Below, one piece after another: positions 23,381 to 34,900 of a DNA stretch of 64,000 bases. Below the pieces are notes generated by a model. That model had not been told where the DNA came from and ran no database searches. It saw only the letters and a list, made by a program, of their open reading frames with translations. Location of the stretch: assembly GCF_023159225.1 (NCBI RefSeq), contig NC_063176.1, positions 4,724,963-4,788,962 on the forward strand, given 5' to 3'. Within the stretch, counting starts at the first letter, position 1, and each line of letters begins with the position of its first letter. The position numbers and the translations under genes were made by a program. The DNA is from Perognathus longimembris pacificus. Its lineage: Eukaryota > Chordata > Mammalia > Rodentia > Heteromyidae.

Positions 23381-23595
23381 GGGGCTGGGGATATAGCCTA
23401 GTGGCAAGAGTGCCTACCTCGGATACACGAGGCCCTAGGTTCGATTCCCCAGCACCACATATACAGAAAACGGCCAGAAGCGGCGCTGTGGCTCAAATGG
23501 CGGAGTGCTAGCCTTGAGCGGGAAGAAGCCAGGGACAGTGCTCAGGCCCGGAGTCCAAGGCCCAGGACTGGCCAAAAAAAAAAAAAGAAAAAAGA
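23381..23595 (+). mobile_element. Young IDL-Geo SINE with perfect target-site duplication
   Basis: Full length, from 'ggggctggggatatagccta' to an A-rich tail with G interruptions. It is flanked by a perfect 16-bp direct repeat, aaaaacgtattctgca, at 23,365-23,380 and 23,596-23,611. It is nearly identical to the copies at 36,790 and 48,629. Confidence 0.93.
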
Positions 23596-23889
23596 AAAAA
23601 CGTATTCTGCAATTTGATAAAAAAAAAAAAAAACAACTATAAGTACTACATTGTTGAAAAAATAGAACATACAAATGTTTTTCAATATGCAGCTTGATGA
23701 AGGCCAAAATTCCAGGGAGGGTAACTGGCATACAAAAAATGCTGTGGTTCTGTGGTTGTTTCTATAAGATTGTTTATACCCAGTAAGTCTATTTAAGTAA
23801 TATGCAAAATAGTCCCATTATAGAGGAAAAGCAAGTATCTAATTGTGTGACCACCTTAGAACAAAAAGATATAAATTCTACTCTATAGT

Positions 23890-24040
23890 CTATGTAGATA
23901 TACTTTTAAATATAGTATATATTTTAAATATATTAACATATATTTTATACATTATATGTATATATTATATATGTACATACATATATGTATATACACATAT
24001 ATAATATATATTAATATATTATTTTAAAAAATATATTTTT
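23890..24040. repeat. AT-rich TATA tract
   Basis: Irregular ATAT/TACATA repeats of about 150 bp. Confidence 0.8.
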
Positions 24041-24041
24041 T

Positions 24042-24237
24042 CCTGGTGCCAGACTTGGGGGCTTGAACTCAGGGCCTGGGTCCTGTTTCTGAGCTTTTGT
24101 GCTCATTCTTCCACCTGAGCTACAACTCCACTTTGTTTGGTGATTGTGCATGAGTTTCATGGACTTTCCTGCAGGGCTGGCTTCAAACTGGGACCCTCAG
24201 ATCTCACAGCCTTTGGAATAGCTAAGATTACAGGGAT
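24042..24237 (-). repeat. 7SL-like + Geo composite SINE, antisense
   Basis: 'tggtgccagacttgggggct' to 'gctaagattacagggatg'. Confidence 0.7.
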
Positions 24238-24239
24238 GA

Positions 24240-25764
24240 CTACAAGGTGGCTAGTATTCATCTTTTGTTGTAAATCCCAACTTGTAATGGGTACAAATCT
24301 AATTTGCAAACCAGACCAATTTAAATTCAACAAAGCAGAAAACTTCAGGAAAACAAAACCCAACTCCTTGCAGTTAAGTCTTCTGTACAATCTACACTCT
24401 TCCATGTGGTCTCTGAGTACACCGTGAGTGTATGTCCAGCTACGGGAGGAATCGTGGAGAGGCTTGCCAGCTAACACATTAGCCCACTGATTAGGGTTGC
24501 AGAGGGCCCCAACCTCACCAAGGAACTTGCCCTGTCATTTTTGCAAGCCTGGCCTGAAGCAAGAAGTACTACTGACTCCCCACTTGTTCTTAACTGCTGC
24601 CAAGTGGAACCAATCCTAGGTGTTTAAATGCTCTCCTCCTTAAAAAAAAAAAATTAAAAAAAAAAAAAGATAGTGGTAATGGGCCAAAAAGACAAAACTA
24701 GTTTGTTATTTTCCTGGTAAAAACCTTCAGCTTTGTCTGCTTCCTACTAAAAGAATGAATACTTTCCCTGTAAGTCAAGTTCAGGAGTAAGACAAGGTCA
24801 TGGCACACTAAACCATCCAAAGGGGGGGAAAATGATAGCCTGTTTCACTCCCCTGCTTCAAACCATGACATAACTAACTTCGGGACCACATATCCAGTCG
24901 GCCTACTGGAGGTGTCAAAAATTACTCGCCCAAGTCCACCAGAGGGCGCTCATACACAAAATATTCTATGCCCACTAATGTTTACTCTATCAGAAATCAG
25001 ACAAGGAAATACAACAGCGTCAATCTTTACCAATTTATTTTATACAAAACAGTAGCAATGTGGGCTATGGGAATCATCTTCTGCTGCCACACGCATTCCA
25101 AGCCAATGTATACAGTTTACAGAGGAAGGCTAAACAGCATCAACCATGCTACCAAACATAGGAATTTATTTAAAAAGATTAAAAATTAGATAGCAATGTC
25201 TTCTTAATATTGCTCTCATCATTGAAGACTAAAAAATAAAAAAGTGACTTTATAAGTTTTCTTTAAAAAAAAAAAAGGGGGGGGGTCAGGGAAAGGAGAA
25301 ACCAAGAGGCTGCTACAACACTGCCATACAGTCAAACCATCATACTTCAGTATTTCTGTACTTGATAGCAGCATTATTTTACTGAACCGTGTGCAACTAC
25401 ATGTAGAAACACATCAAAGCAAAATACCACGGCAGTTACTGATCCAGATCCAAAAGAAAGAAAACAAGTAACAACAAAATAACTGTAGGATGAACATACT
25501 GCAAGATGAACATTTATGGAGAATGTAATAACTACATTCTTGGACTGTTCCACTTTGTCCCAATGAAAGTGTCAACTGTGTATTTTGGTGGATTTGAGTT
25601 TTCCAGTTCTTAAACTGCATGCTTGGAACAAAGAGGGTGGTAATAAATCCTTCTACACAAAGAACTTTAAGTGGACAGCTGAAAATAAATTTACTACTTG
25701 TAAACACACACAAAAAAAATACAAGATTTTTTTTTATCTTCAATCAGTGCTCCCCAAAAGCACA
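24240..25764 (-). other. YTHDC1: YTHDC1 3' UTR and downstream flank
   Basis: SINE-free sequence after the YTHDC1 stop, read on the minus strand. Candidate poly(A) signals (AATAAA on the minus strand) lie at 25,170-25,165 and 25,039-25,034, giving a 3' UTR of about 600-750 nt. Unique sequence continues to about 24,250, so a longer 3' UTR is possible. A poly(A)/poly(G) run at 25,265-25,286 lies within. Confidence 0.55.
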
Positions 25765-25989
25765 TTATCTTCGATAACGACCTCTCTCCCCTCGGTCTCT
25801 GTCCCGATCACATAATCGCTCTCTCTCCCTTTCTCGATCACGACCTCTATCTCGTTCTCTGTCTCTTCTATTGTCTCTGGGACGGTCTCGCTCTCGCTCA
25901 CGATCTCTTTCACGAGGTCTACTTCTCCGACCACTAACAACAGCTTGAGTGCGGCGAAGGAAATCATCCACCCTCATATCATAATCATG
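25765..25989 (-). CDS. YTHDC1: YTHDC1 exon 17 (terminal coding exon)
   Basis: 225 nt including the taa stop, residues 654-727. It encodes '[18 protein letters not shown]' and then RE/RD dipeptide repeats, the arginine-rich tail of the family. The acceptor is atcttctag|catgat. Confidence 0.96.
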   Translation of the reverse strand, partial: HDYDMRVDDFLRRTQAVVSGRRSRPRERDRERERDRPRDNRRDRERDRGRDRERERERLCDRDRDRGERGRYRR

Positions 25990-28900
25990 CTAGAAGATGA
26001 AAGAAATACATTAGGCATAGTAAAAACTTGAATAGAATTTGTCCTTGTAATTGTCTCAAAGAAAGAAAACAGAAAAATTTAGTATGATATCTAATCAGAT
26101 ATCTACAATATATTATTCAAATCTCTTCAACTTCAGTGACTTCTCCCTCTGGCCTCTTTAATAAGGTTAAGGCCAAAGTAACCACCTGCTTATGACCACT
26201 AAGCAAACAGTGTGTAGAGCCTCCACGTAAAATGTCATGAAGTTCTTTCATGCAATTGGCTGTTTTTCCCTCGCTCAATTCTACAATAACAGCTTATGCT
26301 CTTTTTGACGTGAAATTATAAAGGGTGAAGCTCTAGATTTCTTCCAAGTATTTTATGGCATAGGAAAACCATTTTGGTCAGGTGCCAGTTGCTCATTCTT
26401 GTAATCCTATCCACTCAGAAGACTGAGATCCTGAGCAGATGATCATAGTTCAAAGCCGGCCTGCTCAGAAAAGCCTGAGACGCCATCAGCAAAACCACCG
26501 GCCACAAGTTAGGCTGTGCAGTATGGCTCCCGTGGCACACTGCCAATAGAGCTTCAGGTCCCTGGTTAAAACACCCACCCTGGCAAGATGATGGCAATAT
26601 TTATGGTAAGAAAAAATGTGTGGAGAAAGATATTAAGTCTGTCCCCCACAAAGCTAACACTAGAAGATGACAAAAATGAGTAAGAGTGAAATACAGTAAA
26701 ACTGCAGTTACTTATATCTCTGACTCTACTCCACATTAAGCTTTCTACTTTCAGTTTTTGAGGTTCTTATTAAGTAAATTTGGTCTGTTTTTCAAAAGAG
26801 AGAATAGAAGCCTCAAAACATGTCACCCCACCTTTCATGCAGAAAAATGAATATACATACATGTGTGCATACACATGCACACACCCAACACGCACATGCT
26901 CTAACCAAAAAGGCTTGATCTGTTTGTTAAACGTATGCTGGGTGCTGGTGGCTCACACCTGTAATCCCAGCTACTCAAGATGCTGAGATGTGAGGATTAG
27001 GGTTCAAAACCAGTCCAGGCAGGGAAGTGAGATTCTTATCTCCAATTAACCACCAGAGAACCAGAAATGGAGCTGTGCCTCAAGAGTGACAGAGTACTAC
27101 TAGCCTTGAGCAAAAGAGCTCAGGGACAGTGGCCCAGGCGCGGGGTTCAAGCTCCAGGGCTAAACAAACAAAAAACCCCTGCATTTCAGTAAAAAGGATC
27201 TTAGAAGATTCCTTTATTAAAAACCATGCTACAGTCAGGCACTGGTGACTCACATCTGTAATCCTAACCACTCAGGAGGCTAAGATCTGAGGATCACAAA
27301 TCAAAGCCAGCCCAGGCAGAAAAGTTCATGAGACTTGTATCTCCAATTAACCATCAAAAAGCTGGAAGTGAAGTTTGACTCAAATGGTATAGTGCTAGCC
27401 TTGAGCCAAAAATAGTCAGGGAACAGCACCCAGGCTCTGAGTTCAAGTCCAAGTACATGCATACACATATACATAATACACACACACACACATACATATA
27501 TATACACACACAGAATTCTACAGCATTTATGAAAGTCATGTTTCATTTCTGAGACAAACATCTGACCAAGTTTTTAATAAAACATAAGCTGTGTATTTCT
27601 AGGGTGATAGGAAAAATTCTTATCATTCTCAAGTCTATTACAATTGGCTGAAAGAACATTAAAGATTGTAATATGACTTTTTTTTTGAAGGATTGCTATG
27701 TCTTTATGATAATAGTAACAAATAAAACTATCTAAAAAAATTGAGTGCTGGTCTGACAATTCCTGTCTTATATTATTTTTTTCCTTAATAAGAAGCCAGA
27801 AACATTTGGCTTCACAAATTCGTCACCCTAAAGACAGGGGAGAAGAAAAGAAAAATCCCAACTTATAGCGACATTACTGTAGGGGTTGTCTGGAGACATG
27901 TCTTGCCCAACGTGGCTTCAAATGGGCAATTCTCCCTTTTAGACCCCTGGGTGCTAGGATTATAGGTGCTCTTTGCAACAGAAAGCCTATATATAGTTCT
28001 AAGCTTCAAACATACGCAAGTATCAATTATACTTCAAACAAATTCCAGCAGAATTTCAACTTCTAATAAGTTCAGCCTCCCTACTATGTGAAACCCCAGA
28101 AGCCACAACATAGATAATCAAAAAGTGATCAAAGGTTTCATAGCTACCATATCAAATAATTGTTAGATTCTAATACTGAAGAGTTATTTTTTTTGCATTC
28201 CTCCTTAACAGCTAGGTGTCAGTTTTTGCCAAGAATCAGGTTAAGGATTAAGTTAAACACATACTTTTAATAAGACTTGATAGAAATCAATCATATATTT
28301 AAGACTAAGATACACTACCTATGAAGTTATAAAACTTAATAACTACCTTAGTACATTCCCGCATGCATATATGTCATCTACATTCTAAAAATTATGTGCA
28401 TCATCAGAATATACAAAAAGTTGACTCACACACGTAGTCCTCCTAGCTACTCAAGAGGCATTAGATCAGAAAGATCATGGTCTCTGAGCAAAAATTAAGA
28501 ATGTTTGAAAAAAAAAAAAAAGCTGAGGACAAGACTCAATAGTACATCATTTACCTAATATACATACATTATGTTTATAGGTGTGTGTGTATATATATGT
28601 ATATATGCAATTACAAGGGCAGTAAGATTCCAGCATACAAATATACTAGGCATTATATATATCTAGCACACTACAAGTTATCTATGGAAGAATGCCTCTA
28701 CTTAAGCAATCTGAGCCTTATTTCTATTAGACCTAATTAATGGGGCTTGGACTCAGGGCCTGAGCACTGTCCCTGAGCTGCTTCTGCTCAAGGATAGCTA
28801 GCACTCTACCACTTGAGCCACAGCGCCACTTTTGGCTTTAAGAATACAGTAAGAATACAAAACAGCTTATCATTCGAAATAACCCTCCATTTCTAAGGAG

Positions 28901-31900
28901 CCCCTCACATTTTTGCCTCCTGGTACACTTACTACTCGTTTGTCTCTGTATCGTGCTTCATGCGGTACTGGATGGTGTCCTGAGTAAGGAGGGTGAGCTT
29001 GAGGAGGAGGAGCGTGGTGCTGATAGTAGGGATGGTGGGGAGGCTGTTCCATCCCTGGATATGGAGGCTAAAAAGGGAAAATCACTTCCGTAAGAACAGA
29101 CCAAAGCTATTCCTACCCTTGCATACCCAAACCACCAGCCCCAGACAAATCATCTTCAGTTATTTTCTTGGAATGAAGCTTCTTCCAAATACCCCTTTTA
29201 GAAAGTCAAATGTAGAATAAATTTTCTATTTATAAACCTTCAAAGATCTAATGTTTATACTTTCCCACATACAACATTTAAATTAGAACAGCAAGAGGTA
29301 AGCACTTTCCCTTATTGCTCATTAAAACGTGATAGCAAACCTGAGGCTGATACTAGGAACTTCTGGTTTATAAAGGGAAAACAAATACCAAAAAGCTAAG
29401 TAACACTTGCCTAAGACTCACACTCCATTAGTAAAAGGGTAAGCTGGGATTTGGCCATTAAGCATTCCGGTTCTAGTATTGATTCTTCAGCTAACCACTA
29501 TTCACCAATATTGTTTCAAAAGCAAAAATAAAAATCAATAGGTGCCAGTGGCTCCCACTATTTATCTTAGCTACTCAGGAGACTGAGATCTAAGAATTGA
29601 GGCTGAAAGCCAGCCAGGGAAGGAAAGTTTATGGGAATCATCTCCAGTAAACCAGCAAAAAGCCAGAAGTGGAGATGTGGCTCAAAAAACGAATGGACAT
29701 TTCTCAGGCAATCCCAAGACCAGCAAAAACAAAACAAAACAAAACAAAAGTACACCAAGATTACTTTTTTTTTTTTTTGCCAGTCCTGGGGCTTGAACTC
29801 AGGGCCAGAGCACTGTCCCTGGCTTCTTTTTGCTCAAGGCTAGCACTCTACCTCTTGAACCACAGCGCCACTTTTGGCTTTTCCTGTTCATATGGTGCTG
29901 AGGAATCGAACCCAGGGCTTCACGCATACTAGGCAAGCATTACCAGTAAGTAATATTCCCAGCCCTACCAAGATTACTTTTACATATGAAAATTTCAGCT
30001 GGGTACTGCAGGTTCACACCTATAATCTTATTCAGGAGGCTGAGATCTGAAATCAAGGTTGGAAGCCAGCCTGGGCAGGAAAATCTATGAGATTCTGATC
30101 TCCAATCATCAAAAAGCCAGAAGCACAGCTGTGATTCAAGTGGCATGGCACTACCAGTTGTGCTCAGGGCAGCGTCCAGACCTGAGTTCAAGCCCCAGGA
30201 CCACATACAAATAAAAGTTTCATTCAGTGCGGGCTGGAGATGCGGCTTAGTGGTACAGTACTTGCCTGGCCGTGGGTTCGATTCCTCAGTACCACATAAA
30301 CAGGAAAAGCTGGGAGTGGCACTGTGGCTTAAGTGGTCCAGTGCTAGCCTTGAGCAAAAGGTCAGGACAGTGCCCAGTCCCTGAGTTCAAGCCCCAGGAC
30401 TGACCCCCCTCGCTGCAAAAAGGAAGTTTCAGCGTTTTTAATTTCATAAGCTCAAAAGGAAAGAGTTCTCATAATTCACCTATTTATATGCAATAGCATA
30501 AAAACTACAAGTGAAACAAAAAGTCCAAGGAAGAGGTAATATAACAAAAAAATAAAATGATACAAAAATCTAAAGTGAATACTCTGGTTTCCTCTTCAGA
30601 TCGTATAAATCTTTTTGCCTTTTACAAAAATCTAAAGTGAAACACACAAAAAGCTAAAGTACTAAATTTCTAATTTACCAGAGAAATTAATGCTTCAGTA
30701 ACCTTTAACATCTTAAAATATACTCTTGAGTAGGTACTGGAGGAGGAAATGGAGAAGAGAGGGGTGACACTGTAAAGAACATTGTAATCATAACCTCATC
30801 TACGGAATGGCAAACGCTTTGTACAACTAAAAAATAAAAATATCCACTTTTCTTAAAGAATACTGACAATCAAATAACGAGGATTCAGTTTTAAGGAAAG
30901 AACTGGATTTACTGAGTTATTAGATCTCTCACTATGCTAAACTTAAATTGTAATTCACTCCGATCACCAACACATGCTCAAACCAAGCAATCTTATGCAA
31001 AAGACTAAACACTCAACTAATGAGCCAAAGAACGGCAATGCTCACTGAACTTTACAGATGAGGGAAAATAAACTTCATTCAAGATCTTAGACTGGGATAT
31101 AGAAGGAAACACATCCAAACCCAGGCACCAACGCTTACACTACCCCTATCCTATGCTATTACTCATATCAATTAACCCTAAGCTACCAAAATTATTCAAT
31201 TTACTAGTCTTTAATTTTAAAAATAACATGTAATTATACATCACCAAATATTTATATTTCTAACCTCTTCACAGATAACCCTAATTGCCATATTCCAAAA
31301 AGCAGTCAAACTATTAGGAACTGAAAGTGAAGTTAATTATAAAAGCAAAATAATACAAACCATTCCTTGCCAAGGTGGCGGTGGTCCCATGTTATGAAAT
31401 TCCCTCACATAATCATTGTAGGACTAAAATGAAAGATGATAATGACAGTAAGTAAAGACTACAAAATAAATCAGACCCAGCATTTACCTATATACTAAGT
31501 ATATAAAATTTAATGCTTACCCCATTTAAAAAAACATCTCGGCGAACTCCTGAAAATCGTCTGTTGGGAATAAGATTTGTGAAACTAAATTCAGGTAATT
31601 CATAAACTAGTTCCAAGAATGTTAATTCAAAACTAAACAAGAGTGAACCCAACTTACCTGTCTACTTCCTGGTACCGTGGATCCTTTAAATACCCTGTTC
31701 AAACATCAAGTATTTTGGTAAATCAAATTTATATTTTTTTATTGTGGCATTATAATTAAACCTTCTTTATTACTGGGTTCAACTCTTCCCATAAAATATG
31801 TACTTTACATGGTGTTATTAATCCACTTTCAATTTTTCTTCTTGGATAACATAATATAGGAAGTAACGAAGCAACTATGTAAGTTAATGGTATCACAGAA

Positions 31901-34900
31901 TTGTAAATTACTAGACAATTTTTCAAATGTATCTCCCTAAGTGCATGGCCCAAATTATGGTACATAGAAAACTTCATTTTGCACCATAGAGAAGAGCAGA
32001 GGAATTATCTCGAGGGCAGTGTAATAGGACCTCCTTAAGACACATGTTTACCTGCAGCATATACAGGGCTTGCTAAGTTAACTTTTTTTTAAAGGAAACC
32101 TCAAAAGAGGAAGAAAATTGCAAAAGTTGCAAAAATGAAATGTTTGCATTTTAAATGAAAGAACCATAAAAGAAAATAGTATTTTCTACTTATTTTAGCT
32201 AAGATCCAGAAAATTAAAATGTAAAACTATTTGAGCGGCTATGTTACTGGGATAAAAAAAAAAAATTCTGTGCTAGTGTAACTTAGTAAACAATGAAGCT
32301 TATATCAAGAAGTGGATACATAAGAACTCTATATAATACTAACACAAAGTTCCAAGTGGCCAATTTAGTAACATTACTGTGTTGTCAATATAAAATCCCT
32401 TTGGACAGGTTTTTATATGCAGTAAAATATAAACTAATTGAAAAGGTGCATTTAAATCACCAACCAATTATTTTCCGCATCTCTCCAAAATAGTCAAGTG
32501 CTTTAAAAAAAAAAAAAGGCTAATTTCAGTTTCCAGATAATGCTACATCCCACAAGAAACACTAAGTATCAAATGGAACAAAAGGCATAAGATTACTGTG
32601 TCACCTAACCACATTTCATCGTAAATACATGTGTAGACAATTTTTCATTTTTGCAAAATTAGCAAGTTTATGTAATTATTAATAGATTATGATTACTCAT
32701 ACTGGACAGATTAAATAATCTTATTAACAAGGTAGAAGAACCATGAGTAAGAATTATTAATGATTTCCTAAGGTTTAAGTAGTCATGTCCAAAATTTTCT
32801 TCATTTTTAGAAGTACAGGGTTATAATGTAAGTTTTTGTTTTGTTTTAATAATTTAAAGTCAAATATCTGCAGGATTATAAAATATTAACCTGGTCTCTG
32901 GTGAAACTCAGGGGGATAGTCAATCCTTGGTTTCTTTCTGCTGTTATGAATATCATAATCTTCTGGTCGACGCCTACACAAATTAGACACATTAGAAATT
33001 AAACCAAAAACTGCTGGGAGAACAAACATCAAAACAAGAGTTTCTGACAGAGAAAAGTCCAAACAATAGCCCTTGCTCCCTTGAAATGAACAATTTTTGG
33101 TGGCCAACTTAACTTACAAGTCTTAAATTATAATTTCTCAAATTAATCCTTATAAACCACCTTAAATGCAAATTGCTGGAAATTAAGTATTCCCTGCAAT
33201 CTCATGTCATCAGACAAAAACCTCAAAGAGTAATCTAACTGAAACATACGTCCTGTTTACGTGAAACACAAATTCTATTTTAGTAGTCTAAACAAAATTA
33301 TCCTCAGACAAATGTCAGTAGCAAGTTTGACAAAACATTAAAAAAAATAAATAAAACAAAATAAAATTGCCATTCAGGTAAGAAAGGTGCTGGAGAGGGA
33401 ACAACCCATCCCATCACTATACAACAGGTGATTCTAAAACCTACGTGCTCTGCCATCTTAAATCTCAACAAGATTAAGAAGTATTTTTCCTCTGATTTGC
33501 ACAAAGCTATATTTTATAAAAGCATAAAATTATAACCAGTTAAGATACCTTAATACTCTTAAAATTAACTATTTCTTAATTACAGTTATTCTTTCTATAT
33601 TAACATGAATTAATTATGGGAAACTTTTACAGAGACAGTGCCTTGTAAAACTTTTATAACTTGGCGAGAAATGAATGGGACATAATTTTAACAGAATTCA
33701 TAACACTAGTTCCAAGTATATTCTTTAGAAGTTGGTATTTTAATATTTGCAGTGGGCTGCTCTTTAATCTTATGGTTAACTTCAGACATCATGAAATACA
33801 CTTCAACTTATCACTTAATAAAAAAGCTAAATAAATTCAAAATACTTAAGAAATAAACAGTTTACCTTTAATATAACTTCTGTAATAACCTGGCATCACT
33901 TTTTTTCCAGCTGTTTTTTAACTGCTTTCATTAATTGTTTAACACAAGTTTACTCAAACTGCACAGTTAAGTGCAACAGTCCCAAGCCCCCCAACAGAGT
34001 ATAAAACAGATGCATCTACAAATAAATACTATGAAAATTAAAAGCTGGTTTAAAAAATAGACATACCGCTTTCTTGTAGTTTGGGGAGTGCATTTACGAC
34101 CGGTCTAAAACATGATAGTAACAGTTCATATAGTAGTCCAACTACTGACTGTAAGCTGTATGCCACATACATAAATGGAGGCCCTGGCAGGCTTGAGAGG
34201 AGGAGGAGTGGTGTAATAAGTATAGTTTGCAGTCCATTGCAAAACTGAGGAAAAACTTCACGTGTATGTGCTGTATTGCACTGGAAACCTCTTAGCTTAA
34301 AACTTCAAAAGACATCTTGGTGCTCAGTCCTTTTAGGCAAAAAGTAAGGGGCTCTGCCAGGTTTCCTCCTACCTATTCGACAATGTCCTTTTAGGCTCAA
34401 AGAAATGGGACTCTTGTTGGGTTATCTGTACCTACCACAGAATGTTTCCACCAAATGGAAACTTAACCAAAGGTTTCATCCCATCCACCACATATCCAAC
34501 AGTCTTTAGTAGAATATTTTAGGTTTAGCTGTATGCAAATCTATACAAGGGAAGGTGTTGGGTAGAAGGGATTAAATCAGTCCTTTGCAAAGACTTCTCT
34601 CCAATTCTGTAACAAGTTAAACCCCCTTTTCCTGGAAAATGCTGTTTAGTTCATAAGTAGTGCTCAATAACCATGGCGATCCTCTAAAAACCACTTTTAG
34701 TCCACAGGAACTGCCAGCATCTGGAAATGTTGTGAACAGACACAGCAACAGCCCTTCCTTTTGGTTTGTTGCCGGGTCTCCTGGGGCCACGTGATCCCCT
34801 TTGGAGAGAACCTACTGGTTTCAGAAGCTCAGCAAGATGTGTGAATTCACTGGGCACATGTTAGAGAATATCTGCCAATGGGGTTAACACATCACGGTGA

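Noticed and set aside
23381..23577. tRNA gene suggested by A-box and B-box-like phrases in this and similar copies
   Set aside because: The boxes belong to the ID-like arm of the SINE. No acceptor-stem pairing with a proper anticodon arm could be drawn, and the element has an A-tail and target-site duplications.
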